Shown here: in pieces, positions 33,874 to 46,600 of the stretch
Numbering within the stretch: the stretch's first letter is position 1
How the letters are laid out: each line of letters opens with the position of its first letter
Assembly (NCBI GenBank): GCA_947579605.1
Contig: OX388307.1
Location: forward strand, 14,795,237 to 14,859,236
DNA: 64,000 bases
DNA from: Athripsodes cinereus
Lineage: Eukaryota; Arthropoda; Insecta; Trichoptera; Leptoceridae
Reading direction: 5' to 3'
The notes under the pieces: model-generated
What the model was told of the DNA's origin: nothing
The model's database searches: none
Seen by the model: only the letters and a program-made list of their open reading frames with translations
Program-made: the position numbers and the translations under genes

Positions 33874-36800
33874 ATGGAAAAAGAAAAGAGTATTGTGAAA
33901 TCGACACCCGAAACATCGAATATTGAGCACAAACCATCGGAAGAGTTTGTCGAGTTTAAAAAACCAATATATGTTGGTAAATTTGGGAAGGTTCCAAAAA
34001 AGTTTAAAAGTCCAACCAATACATCAACGAACGACGACGATCCTTCTGCTCAGAATTCTGATCGTATAAACACCCAAATTAATCCAACTCCCGTTTCCAA
34101 GGTAAAGAATGTAAAAGTACCTTACAAGGAACCAAAATGGTCTGGATTGCCACCACCAGGTAAGCTATTTTATTTAATATTGTGTTATATTGCTTAATAA
34201 TATGTTTGACGTCTTGTTGTACACTAACTTCGCCCTATTTTAGATTCAAAATACAATTTTGAAGTCCTTAAATCTGGAATGATATTAGAAAGCATTGATT
34301 TGACAACTAAACCTTATCACGTTTTTGGAAGACATGTTGTGGATATAGTGATGGCTCACCCCACAATATCCAGGTATGTATTGCATCTGTAATATTATAA
34401 TTTTTACTTATTTTTATTAGACTCACCCCTTTTTCTTTTTAGTTATGGATTATATAGAAAAGTGTTACGTATAATATGACTTGATGGATTGGCAAATCCA
34501 GCAACAATTGTTTTGAAATTTTAAAATAGACTGCAAGATTAATTTGTATGAAGATATTTTTAGCTGTGACATTGTAAACATATACATAGTTATTTTATTA
34601 TGGCTAACTGTTATTGTTGAAAATATGTTGTAGATGCCACGCTGTCATGCAGTATAAAGCATTTGAAACTGAAGATGAACATCCAATTGGCTGGTATTTG
34701 TATGATCTCAATAGTTCACATGGAACATTTCTTAATAAAAATCGTATTAAACCCAATACCTACGTACGGGTTCGAGTTGGACACCTTATTAAACTTGGAT
34801 GTAGTACAAGACAATTCATATTGCAGGTAATAATTTTATTATTTTACGTGATTACTTATGGTGTCATCATCATAACATCTTTTGTTGATAATTGTTTAAA
34901 TTAATGCTTGTCTTTCTTTTCCTACTGTTCTATTATAATTTTTCAGGGACCCGAAGAAGATACCGAGGAAGAATCTGAGCTTAGTTTAACAGAAATTAAA
35001 AAGCAGAAATTGACCCAGAGATTAGAATATGAAAAACAGTTACAACTAGCTAAGATACATGAAGAGGAAAATAAAAAGAAAGAGGAAGAGGCTGGAATTA
35101 ATTGGGGAATGGGTAAGCAATTTATAAATCAATTTTAAGTAGTAAACTAATATTTTAGATATACTGTATGATAAAATAAATTTATTTAATATTTATTTAT
35201 TTATTTATTAAATAAATAAACGGCTAATGCCTTTTACAAACATAAAATATAGTAAAACAGAACAAAAAAATACACATTTCACATTAAATCCAAATAGGCT
35301 AATAAAAAACAAACCATGTAAAAAATAACTTAATAGCAAAACAAGACAATACATATTGCCATTTTAAAAAAAGTATGCACTTAATAATAAAAGTAATAAT
35401 CTACATATATAAGTAGGTATCTAATAATATATGCGTGTTATAGGAGATGATGCTGAAGAAGAAACTGATCTTGCCGACAATCCATACGCAATCACAAACA
35501 ATGAAGAATTGTACTTAGAAGATCCAAAGAAAACCCTTCGTGGCTACTTTGAGAGAGAAGGAGTTCCTTTAGAGTACCACTGTGAAGAGAAGGGTATAGG
35601 ACAGTTTCTCTGCAGGTAACCTGAATGTTTAATCAAATGTGATTTCAATTGCATTTCAATACTTGCATTCTAATTTAATTTCTTATAGGGTTGAATTACC
35701 TATTGAAGATATGAGTGGAAGACCAATCATAGCAGAAGTGGTTCACAAAGGTAAGAAAAAAGAAGCTGTAGTGCAGTGCGCCCTGGAGGCATGTAGGATT
35801 ATTGACAGACATGGATTATTACGACAAGCTAAACACGAGTCACGTAAGAGGAAAGAAAAAGATTGGCAAGAAATAGATTTCTACGACTCTGATGAAGATA
35901 CATTCCTTGACAGAACTGGTGCTGTAGAGAAGAAGAGACAGGAAAGGATTAAAAAATATAAAGGAGATAAGGATGATCATAATAATACACAGAGCAATAA
36001 AGCTTTCACCTACGATCAGTTGGTATGTAATAAAAAAAAAATAACATTAAATATTCTGTGATGCAAAAATAATGTATTATAGGTATAATGTGTATAAAAT
36101 GTACTTCTTTTATCATTTGAACTTTTACAGGTGGACAAATGTAATTGTATACAGCAAAATATAGATGATTTAAATAAAAGATTAGAAGTGCTGAGGAAAC
36201 AGGGGAAAACGGAACAAGTAGAAGATGGAGACGAAGATGAATTGGATGTATTCATGAAAGGCCTAAACAAACAAAGAATAGCAGATAAAGCTGAAATATC
36301 TAAGACAAAGGTACGTGCGTCATTCATACATCTTATGTATGATTGTATTATGTTATTATTAAGCTTTTTAATTATTTTGATCTAATGAAAAATATTAACA
36401 TTTTTAGATGAAAATACTAAATCTCAAACAAGAATTAGCTAAAATGCAAAAAATTGCTGATATTGCAAAGCCAACAAATATCCCCGCTTTAATTAAAGTC
36501 ACCAGTGAACCAGAAACATCCAAAACACCAATTATGAAGAAAACTAGTTCTTCAGTTATTATTGGTAAACGAATTAAGCTGAAGAATAGAGTACAGACTC
36601 CATATAAACAATTAGTTGATACTGAATTACCAAATAAAGATGAATTCCAAGAGGAGAATGATTCTGATGAGGAAATAAAAACCACAAAGTCCAAACTTGA
36701 CCATTCTGGAATTGAGAGACTAAACGAGTCTGCCCAGGACACTGAAATCAATGAGGAAGTCAAAACTATCACCAAAAGTGATTCCCACCAAAAAGAATAT

Positions 36801-36968
36801 TCTGAGAAAAAATTAACTAATACAGAAAATGAAAGTATAGCAAAAGATATTAATGTCAAGAAGCTGTATGGACCCATGCGACCTCCTGAAGGTTATATTA
36901 TTCCGGAAAATTACTATGATCAAGAAAATGATAGAGATCTACCGGAGATAACCGATGAAAATGAATAA
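33874..36968 (+). CDS. Slc4a1ap: Kanadaptin / SLC4A1-adaptor protein, FHA domain, 8 coding exons
   Basis: Coding exons: 33874-34159, 34244-34373, 34634-34826, 34947-35112, 35444-35615, 35689-36022, 36131-36310 and 36408-36968. They total 2,022 nt (673 residues plus stop), all phases compatible. Kanadaptin is a mainly nuclear protein; its vertebrate homologue was named for binding the kidney anion exchanger and is linked to RNA processing. Exons 2-3 encode the FHA domain ([13 protein letters not shown], then [14 protein letters not shown]). Exon 5 has [17 protein letters not shown]. Exon 6 has a double-stranded-RNA-binding-like fold ([17 protein letters not shown]) and the family signature [15 protein letters not shown]. 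Exons 7-8 are coiled coil, then acidic, ending with [13 protein letters not shown]. It is somewhat shorter than human (about 796 residues). AATAAA at 37138 may end the transcript. Confidence 0.95.
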
Positions 36969-37137
36969 AACTTCAATACAATACGTGTTTTGTATTTTAG
37001 ATTGTAAAATTTATTATTTTTTTAGGTTTGTTGATAAGCGATCTCAACTAATTTTTTGTTAGTTGAGATAATATTATACGCTTTCTCTCTACAACTTGAC
37101 AATTCATAATTGATTTGTGACCGTTATTACTGTTGAA

Positions 37138-37143
37138 AATAAA
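37138..37143 (+). terminator. Candidate poly(A) signal of kanadaptin
   Basis: AATAAA, 170 bases after the stop codon; the first such hexamer downstream. Confidence 0.45.
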
Positions 37144-37359
37144 CCAAATTTTCTTGTTCTCGCTTATGTGTGTTTTCTTGCAATTCTAGTTGTGTATATA
37201 GTTTCATTTCAAAACTATCCTACAAGACACATTTGATATGCTTTATATGGAAGACATAAGTTATCTAGATTTTGTATGTTTTTTTTTTTTATTCAATTTT
37301 TTTAGAATACTTTTCCCAGTGATCCTGTGCGCCAATGCTCTCAGCAAATATCTACAGTA

Positions 37360-37560
37360 CAGGATAGGCGGCGGTTCTGATTGGGTCGTATTTTGAGAAT
37401 GTCTAATGACAGTTGGCCAGGAAGAGCATTGTTCTTTCGTTCATTAAAGTTATGATAATTCAGGCATCCATCTTTCACAATGTACTCTAAGTTATGGGAT
37501 TGATATGGAAGCATTAGGAATGTAGTGGGAAGAGGTGACTCAATAGGTACAAGGATGTTT
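37360..37560 (+). mobile_element. Decayed RTE family-2 fragment
   Basis: cgtattttgagaatgtctaa, gacagttggccaggaagagc and catctttcacaatgtact follow 17560-17690 (ttttgagaatgcctaatgat, agttggccaaaaagagca, ctttcacaatacac) at the same spacing, and gtgggaagaggtgac follows tggaaagaggtgac. There are many indels and no open frame. It is an old copy. Confidence 0.7.
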
Positions 37561-40500
37561 ACAATAGAGAAAAAAGTAAAAGTGTACACCAATTTCTCAC
37601 CCTGGTTTCAGTTCTATAGATTGGCTTGGAGCAAAATCTTACATTATTCTTTCCATTCCACTCTATCCTGTGGGACCCTCTCCAGCTCTTCGTATGATCC
37701 GCAGCTCATAGATCATTAATGTATTTTCAGTGCAGGCGCCCCTATAATTTGTCTCCTCAACATTGACTTATTATTTCTTTTTGTTACGCATTGTGTGTAC
37801 AATCCATCTGACGCATCTTTCAAAGATGGTAAAGAGCAGGTGCTTCCCTCCTTCGATTATGTTAGGAACTTTGTCATATGAGATGTGATTCCTCAACCTC
37901 ATTAACACAAATATTCTTCAATTATTAAGATAACCATTTAGACTGAATGACAATTTCGCTTAAATTAATATGGAACAGGAAAAGATCTCCAACTTTAAGA
38001 ACTATGAAGTAACAGCCAAATTCTACAGGTTACCAGAAATTAATCTACAAATCCACTTTTCACAAATATTTTACTAAGAATACAGGAATGTTTCAATTTT
38101 TGCAAGCTACGATGAAAATCCACCTTTATCCTTAATTTCAATCTTCGTGAATCAATGAGGATTTGCAGTTAAAACACCTCAATTATAGAATTCTACTAAT
38201 CATTGTAAAGGACTAAATAATTTGGAGACTCAATTATTTTTCATCACAATCATCTTCAACTTCAGTAGGTCAATTTCATTCCAGGCCCTTATTAGAAATT
38301 TATTATTTTGTTTTCTTTTTGATATTTGTAAATAATAGAATATATATTCAATAATATACTTTTAATAGCAATGGTAACAAAATGATAAATAGGTATGACA
38401 AAAAATATCATAAATTATAACGAGATACTCTTATTATATAAATACAAGGGTCTGTGTTTTTAATGACATTATTTCTATTTGGCTCAGTAATGATTTGCTC
38501 TGCTGATTACTATTGATTTCATATTTACTGTGTTAAGTACCACATGTATTGGAAGAAATAAAAAAAAATAGTATAATCCTCAATAATTTTATCAATATCC
38601 ATTGTATGATAGGTACAACATAGATTTATTTTATTTCATAAATGACAAACTGTTACATGTCAATGCAATCACTTTAATTGATATCAGTAAAATTGCACAC
38701 TGAAACTAAGGTGTTGCAATTATTTATGACAAATATGTCCATTCCTATTATGGCAATAACAATTCTAATAATCTTTTTTAATTGTTATACTATGACCACT
38801 CCACCCAAGTAATTGGACAATTAATAAGACTCTGACAAATAAGCATTGTATTCCTGTCATTGGTTTTCTTTAAGTAATTACTGCAATTACAAATTTATAA
38901 ACACCATGACTAGATTACATAATCATTTATTAAGTAATGTATTTGTCATAAAACAACATGAGAAATAAAATTCACAATTAAAACTGAACTCAAACTACTC
39001 ATGGCTATCACAAGATGGCAACGCATTACAAGTTATATATATATTTAAGCCAACCTGAGCCAATTCGTAAGCGTTGAGACATTCTATCTCTATCCTGCGA
39101 GTGATGCATTTCTTCAGGTTAAATCATATCTGTCGAATCATAAATAAAAATTATCAGAGACCTATAAAAATCTTGTGTCATAGAAATTTGTAAAACTTAA
39201 ATATAAACATTTCTACAAAATCACTTAACTTGCAATATGCGGGAGCTGACTATAGTCACACAGTACGTGAATGACAAATCTGCGGTAGCTGAGTATAGTC
39301 ATTTTCAACATTTACATGAGTATTATGGTTGTATTACGTAACAAAACTCCAAGAATGTACCAGACATTGGCGTATAAAATATTATTGCACAAGTATATGT
39401 AATTTATTTTGAGTTGTGTTAAGCAGTTTTATTAAAAAAAACCCTTTTTATTGAGATGTCACCTCGGTAAACGAATTTGTCAATTTATATTTCCCTCCAT
39501 GCGACGGTAGCGCCATCGTTATTAGTTCATGAATCATGCGTCGACACTGCCGCTATGGCATATCTCCAAACAGTTCGTACTGTAACTTGATGTCAATTTC
39601 ATTATCTGCTATCATAATATCATTTTAAAAATATGATATGATTTTTTTAATTTTTACAATGGTCCACTAGTTAACATACGCCTATGGAAAAAAATAAGCA
39701 ATATTAATGAAATCAGAGGAATAATATTCACAATAATAATACCTTCCTCACATTTAAACCATAATAATTATATAAAAATTACACCACTCAATTAATATGA
39801 ATATTATTATATTTTTTATTGGTTCATGGATCATATTTAGACGCCTTACTGTAATTTGTTTGTGTAATTATTTGTTTCAAAGTATATCTATCTATATACA
39901 AATAGGTATTGTTTCAATGCAGTGTTCCAATGTATTGGATATTCTTACTACCACATATATTGTAGACAATACACCAGTCACTACTACATGTAAGTATATT
40001 GTACACCAGTCATCACTTATCAAACTGCTGCTTTGTTAATTTTTTTATGAATCATAGAATGCGAGATATGACATAATACCTATATCAGTACGTAGATCAT
40101 TGATTTTTCTTTGTAAAAATTCGATTATTAATTTTTGAAACTATTATTTTGTTGGTAAATAATGAGGACAAAAGAGAGGCTATCCATTATTTGAGTGTGG
40201 AATTCAAGAGCGTCGCCCGCGAATGTTTGCAGGTATCATATTACAAAGCACATTACGGGTTAACATCAATTTGTTCATTAATCAATAAATGTATGTAGAG
40301 TATATTTATAACGGAAGATATTTATTTTATTTATTAACTATACACGACCGGCTGACCTTTTACGTGCTAAGAATAAATATGGTAAAAATAATTTGATAGA
40401 TGAAAACGGTAAAATACAGTTCATAAAGTGAAGGTACACATAATTTATAAAATTATTAATTTAGATGAGAAAATAAAAACATATAAATAAAATTTTATAT

Positions 40501-43484
40501 CTATAATGAACATATTATATTTGGAGAAATAGAAAGAGAATGTTAAGTAATGAGCAGATACGAGATGTGCCTGGATGAAAATAAACTATTTACCAATACT
40601 GCGACATTAAAATTAATTAGAGGGTTTATTATTACATTTATGTAATGACTCACTATTTTCTTAACCGAAATAAGAGTTGTAAGATGTTGCTGGAGTAGAA
40701 AATATTGTGGATCAATAAATGTATAAAATCATTTCTATGGAAATACTCCAGATGTGGTTTTAAGTTAAATCATAATCCAAAATTGGTGCTCTTAAGAACA
40801 GACTGTCGAGCCTCCCGAGTCCCAAATATCATACAAAGGTTTGATCATTTTGAAAACCACGCATTAGAATAAATGTTAAAATTACCACTTCCTCAAATAT
40901 TTCATGAGTCAGATGACTCTCCTTTATTGTTAAGTAATTTTACAGAATAGTTCAAGGTTCACCTTTAGGATCTCGCCTAATAAACCATATCCATAACTTA
41001 TACTATTTATTTATTTATTGATTAATTTGTTTGTTTGTATATATTTATCTATTTTAACCTGTTATTTATTAGTTTATTCATTTATTCACTTATTCGTTTA
41101 TTCATTTGTACATTTGTTATTTTATTCATTCATTCATCCATTTATTCATTGTTATCGATTTATTAATTTGCTGATGTGATTATTTTTATACTTTTCTATT
41201 TTTTTGTAAGATTTATTAATCCTTGTTGAATGTATGTTTTTTTATATATCTTTTACGCAGCACGCCTCGATACAGGGCAACCTAGTGAGGCTGCTGCAAC
41301 TTAATTGAAGCTAATTGGTGATATATTGTTTCAACGTTTAAAAACAATTAAAAAAAAAATTGTCCACATTCGAATTTGTATTTTTGGTTTGCAGTACATA
41401 AATGGGTATTTGAGAGATTTGCTCTGAAATTAAAAAAAGTCAAGAATAAATATTGTCACCTATGTACTCTATATTCCCAAAAAAAACCTTAAAGAATGGA
41501 TGTATCTGCATCCTTCAATATTCAAAAATATTTTACTATCAAATATTTCATAATGCATGTAAAAAATATTAGGTCAAAATAAATAGGTTCCCACTCATTG
41601 AAAAATCATTTAACATTGTTTATGGATTTTATAGGTAAAACTATTATTATTCTACAGTATAGTTTTCTATGGTTTCATAATGTCTTCCATTATGAAAATA
41701 ACCCAATATGTCAAAAATATGCAATTTTAATTCACGTAATTCAAGAGCTTTTCTCATTAGCAAACACAATATTTTATTACGAAAATAAACCCTAATTATT
41801 TAGTTTCAGATTTGTTGTATTTATTGTTACATCCATTTAAAAAAAAAAAATTAAACCAATAATATCTAAAAAAAATCAATGAATAGACATCAGTAAGATT
41901 GTAATTTATGTGAAGACTGTACATAATTATTTCTTAAAATATTGATTTGATATTTGTTAAGATACTTTAGATTGGGACCAAGTTGGGATTAGCCTCCTGA
42001 TAATATTTTAAAATATCATAATGGTTTTTTAAAATTTACTATGGTTTGTTAAAATTCTAAGATTAATTCTTTCAATACCATGTAAAAATATTTTGTAAAT
42101 CGAAAAGTAATTGATTTTATAAAAATATACAGTGGTTATATAAAATATAGTTAGTTCTCTTCAGGAACTAAATAAGGATATGACTCTTAGCTTATATTTT
42201 TACAAATAATTGTGTAGATATAATAATTATATAAACTTTAATAATAAATATACTCTTGTAAAATCACAAGATATCTTCTGTGTACCTTACCATGCATATT
42301 ATTATGAAGAGTTATAGAACATAATAGAGTAAAGAATACATAGAACAATTAATAATTTAATCATATTATGAAGAAGGAATGGTATTTCAAATGCATTCAA
42401 ATTTATTTAATTTCTGAAGAGCTCGATACAAATAATTTATTGACTAATTTTATTTAATAAATGCAGAATAATTAAAATCATAAAAAACCTAGATATTTTA
42501 TTTTTAAATGTGCCATTCATGGCACTGACGAATATTATGAGCAAAAAAACACACATACATACCATCATGCCGCTTCCTTTGTGGGGTAGGTAGAAAAGAT
42601 TGAGGGCATGCATATTATTTTCAAGGACATCTATAGTATGTCCATGCTTCTTTGAGAAAGTTTTATTACAAATGTAAATTAGGTTTCCTCCTCATAAACT
42701 AATAGGTATATACTTTTTATTAATTTGTTGTTGAATTAAAAAAAAATGAGTTTCTGTCTCATATTATTGGTATCACGTGAGAACAAATAATGAACATATG
42801 CTTATATATTTTTAGAAAATTGTTTATTGCAATATTATTCATATTTCTATTAAAAATTACTTATATTTTCTATGACTATGTTACATCGTAATTAATACAA
42901 GCTAAATAATAATAAATGTAATTTATTTTGATTTTATCACAGAACAGTATTGTACAAACATTAGTACAATCACTCCTCGATACATATTACTATTTTTATA
43001 ATGTATTTCAAATCTTCTCTGTCAAATGAAAAATTTGATAATTTAGTTTGCTAGTTATGATTTTCATCTAGAAGGATAAGTCAGTGAACTAACTAACTGA
43101 ACATGTAAATAATCTACGGGTGTCTTCCCTGTGCCATCAAAATAAGATAGATATTTCAAATAAAAAAAATGGATATATTCTGTATAAATTAGTTACAATT
43201 TTAGTTTTTTCGAATGACAGGGAAAATTTGCAGGGCATTTTATATGAATTTATACATGACGCAGTTGTTAAGATGCTTAATCAATATGATATTCCTATCT
43301 AAGAAAGCTAACATTCACAACTTACTTGTTGTATAATATGGAACAATATTTTATCAAAACATCAGTAAATTTATAATGAAAGTAAAGTATTATCATAGAG
43401 TATAATTTCCATAATGCTATTTTCACAATGAAATAGTAAGTTATTACACATTACCCGTACTTGATACTGATTATATCATGCATT
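37561..43484. other. Long AT-rich intergenic region
   Basis: I see no gene here. Minor items: a near-duplicate gcgggagctgactatagtca / gcggtagctgagtatagtca at 39240 and 39284; a TTTATTCA-like low-complexity tract at about 41005-41165; a short GC-richer patch at 39480-39560. 42540-42680 has words (ccgcttcctttgtggggta) that may belong to an old repeat. Confidence 0.5.
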
Positions 43485-43490
43485 TTTATT
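43485..43490 (-). terminator. Candidate poly(A) signal of the START-domain gene
   Basis: TTTATT on the plus strand (AATAAA on the minus strand), about 160 bases past the stop codon at 43649. Confidence 0.4.
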
Positions 43491-43648
43491 AATATTTTAT
43501 AACTGATATACATATGCAATTTGAGACATAATATTCATAGTACACAATCAATTCTGAATAACAAACACAAAATGCAGTATTTTGTACAATGTATCAAAGA
43601 CAACAAATCCGGAACACATTTGATAAACACTGACTGGAGAGGTTCACA

Positions 43649-46600
43649 TTATACTGTTGCATTATTTTTAATTTTAACAGCATAATTTCTGAGGTGTTGT
43701 AAGAAATCTAACTGAGCAGTTGAAAATGCAATATCCAGAACATATTGTGGAATCCAACCTGAAAAAAGAATAGATATTTGTTGTAATTCATATGGTAACA
43801 CTGCATGTAAACAAACAATATATTGTAGTACACCCTTAAATATGCCATTTGGTGATATGCTCCACGAACTAATTTGACAGAGTCAATTTCACAGAAATCC
43901 TCTGTAATTGTGACACACTTGCTCCCAATCGAAGTCACATTCTTAAAGGGCCATTTCTGCACTCCGAGATAGTGAGGCTTCTCGCACCAAGACAAATCAT
44001 GAGTTACAAGACGCATGTAGATCCTGAGAGTGAGATATGACAGAGAAGGATGTCACAATCATAGACATACTGGACTTGCAGCGTGGTACATTTTTTCGTA
44101 TTTTTTGTGTTCCAACATTTATAATAACAATAATAATATTATGCTGTTTCACTCCATATCTTTAAGATGATAATGGTCTCTTTCCTACTAATGCTGAAGT
44201 ACAGGACATCCTTTATACATGCCAAGGGTTGCAAAAGTTGTTGTACACTGTCTTACAAACTTTCTCAACCAATGCTAGTTTAAAACTGACTGCAAAATTT
44301 AATTAGCCCCATAACCAATTTTTCCTTTATCTAGTATATCTTTGGTCACAATAGATCAATTATGTTCGCAATGACACAAGGGATGCAATGTTTCTTTACC
44401 TTTATGTTAAAAAAAATGCACGTGTTGAACATATAGGTCATCATGAAAAAGCTATTTTTCAAATGACCATTACAATAAGTATTTTCGCCATTATCAGAAT
44501 ATTTTTATGAGTCATATTGACCTAATATTTCCTAAATCACTCGCAAATGAGCAGATGTCCTCGAGAAGAATAGAACAGAATAGACCTAATACTTCTGCTT
44601 TTTAGCACCCATTAATCAACATGAAAGTGAGACAAAAATAGACAGTTGGAGTGCAAAAGTCAGATGACATACAATTATTGCAAAAAAAAAATCTACAATT
44701 AAAATTTATTTTGTTGTTCGACATTGCACTTCCAATTTTAAATATTTTCATTAAGTAAAGCGGATTCGAAGTTTGACAAGAAAATTAATAATATTACAAA
44801 AAAAACATAAATTAACCCCATTGCAAATTTGAATGAAAATGACACAATAATAATAATTAGACAATTAATAGTGCACTGTTTTGTGGAATGTATTCACTTC
44901 AAGATATATTCACAAACTATAAATATGACTGCCATATTTACAGTAGGTATTGCCAATTTAAACAAATGTGTCATTTGATTTACTTGAAATCAACTCTGTA
45001 TCAAATTCCGTTAAAATAAAATAAAACATTTCTTTTCTACTAGAATATTTTGATGCAAACTACTGATCAACTATAAACTGAAATATATCATCTCACTACC
45101 TTTGAGATCACATGCCATAACCCATTGGAAGAGAGCTTTTGTCACACCATCTTCTTCATAGGGCTTCACCATCCAGCACCCTATATGATTGTGGCCCCTG
45201 GAGAGAAACAAAGCATGTTGTTAGATGAGTATAAATAAGTAAAATGAGTTCTCAACTTCCAAGTACGATTTATGTTTCCTTTAATAATAACATTTTATTG
45301 ACGGAACCAATAATAATACAATATTTACACATAATACAAACAGTATTCCGTCACAAGGCAGAATTGTTGCAGAGTAAGGTCTTCCAGCCAACCATTTGAA
45401 AGAGAAACAAAGTAATAACTTAATAGAATAAATAAATATAAGAAGAATAAATACTTAATTAAAAATAAAATATGTACATAGATAGAATATAAAAAAGATA
45501 GGAATAAAAAGTAAATTAAATGTGCTTTCTGGACAAAAAATTAGGGGGAAAGAAAAGGGAAGGAAACCTAGCTATATCAACTGGAGACAAAAAACTTACT
45601 TACTTTATATAAAATCTAAATATACATATTCAAGAATCAAAGCCCTAGGTAGACACTGGGTAGAAGTGGAGTCTCTCCACACCTTGGATCCCCTCAAGAT
45701 CCTGGACTTCATAAGATGTCTGGGACTTGAGGGTGTGCTTTGACGGGCAACACCGGGAAAGCTGAGTAGAGGGAGTACAATAGATCTTATAGGTCGCGGT
45801 GCATATTTCACCTCAATTATTAAAATAAATAAATATAGATATTATGGAATCTGTTGTCTCGTTAGACTTAAGTCTATTCTGAGGATTTAGCCAAATGATT
45901 TTTATTCTCCTCTTAGAAGTGTCCTAGTTAAGATTTGAATGTGCTGTAGTCTGTAAAGTGTTTCTTTGGACGATGTTGGAATTTCATTTGTTCCAGGTCC
46001 TATATAGTTGTCAATGTAGAGAATTTATCATAATTTTTTATGAATATGTCCCATATAAGACTCGAGCATTTGTACCCACTGGCTCTCTTGCCCTTTTGAA
46101 TACCTGTAGACGTTTTTAGTGAGAAACTCTTTATTTAAGAAGAATTTACCTTTGGGTTTTTTCTGGTCATAACTTTCTTAAGAATATTGTGAGAAACTAA
46201 AAAGATAACTATAGATCTTATTTTTGTTGGCAACCTCCTTCCCGAAAGAAAAAAAGTTAGAAATAGACTCCAGGGGAAGACTCATCCAAGCCTGAATGCA
46301 ATAGTATCAATCACTTTCATGCAGACCCTCACGTTCCTCTTCTGGATATCCATGTAAGAGAATAGCCAATTTTCTCTCTGAGGTTTTTAGACAATCTACT
46401 CGGTCCTCTTACTTCAATATTGTCTCCATCATCTAAATCAGAGTCTCTTCAGTCTTCTTCATGTAAAATTTGACTCGAGTTGCTTGAGTTTGTCATTACT
46501 GTCTTTAAGGGACCGGAGAGTCTACAGTTCCTTTCCAAAGGCCAGCACCTCAGTACGAAAACTTTCCTCTATTTTCTCCATCCGTTCGTTTTTTTAACTT

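Noticed and set aside
34740..34800. tRNA-like ggttcgag word
   Set aside because: It is inside the FHA-domain exon of kanadaptin and no cloverleaf can be drawn around it.
43708..44016. Minus-strand 102-residue frame beginning MRLVTHDLSW
   Set aside because: It lies in the last intron of the START gene and reads the last exon in a wrong frame. The upstream part has no START similarity; a small unrelated exon cannot be excluded but nothing supports it.
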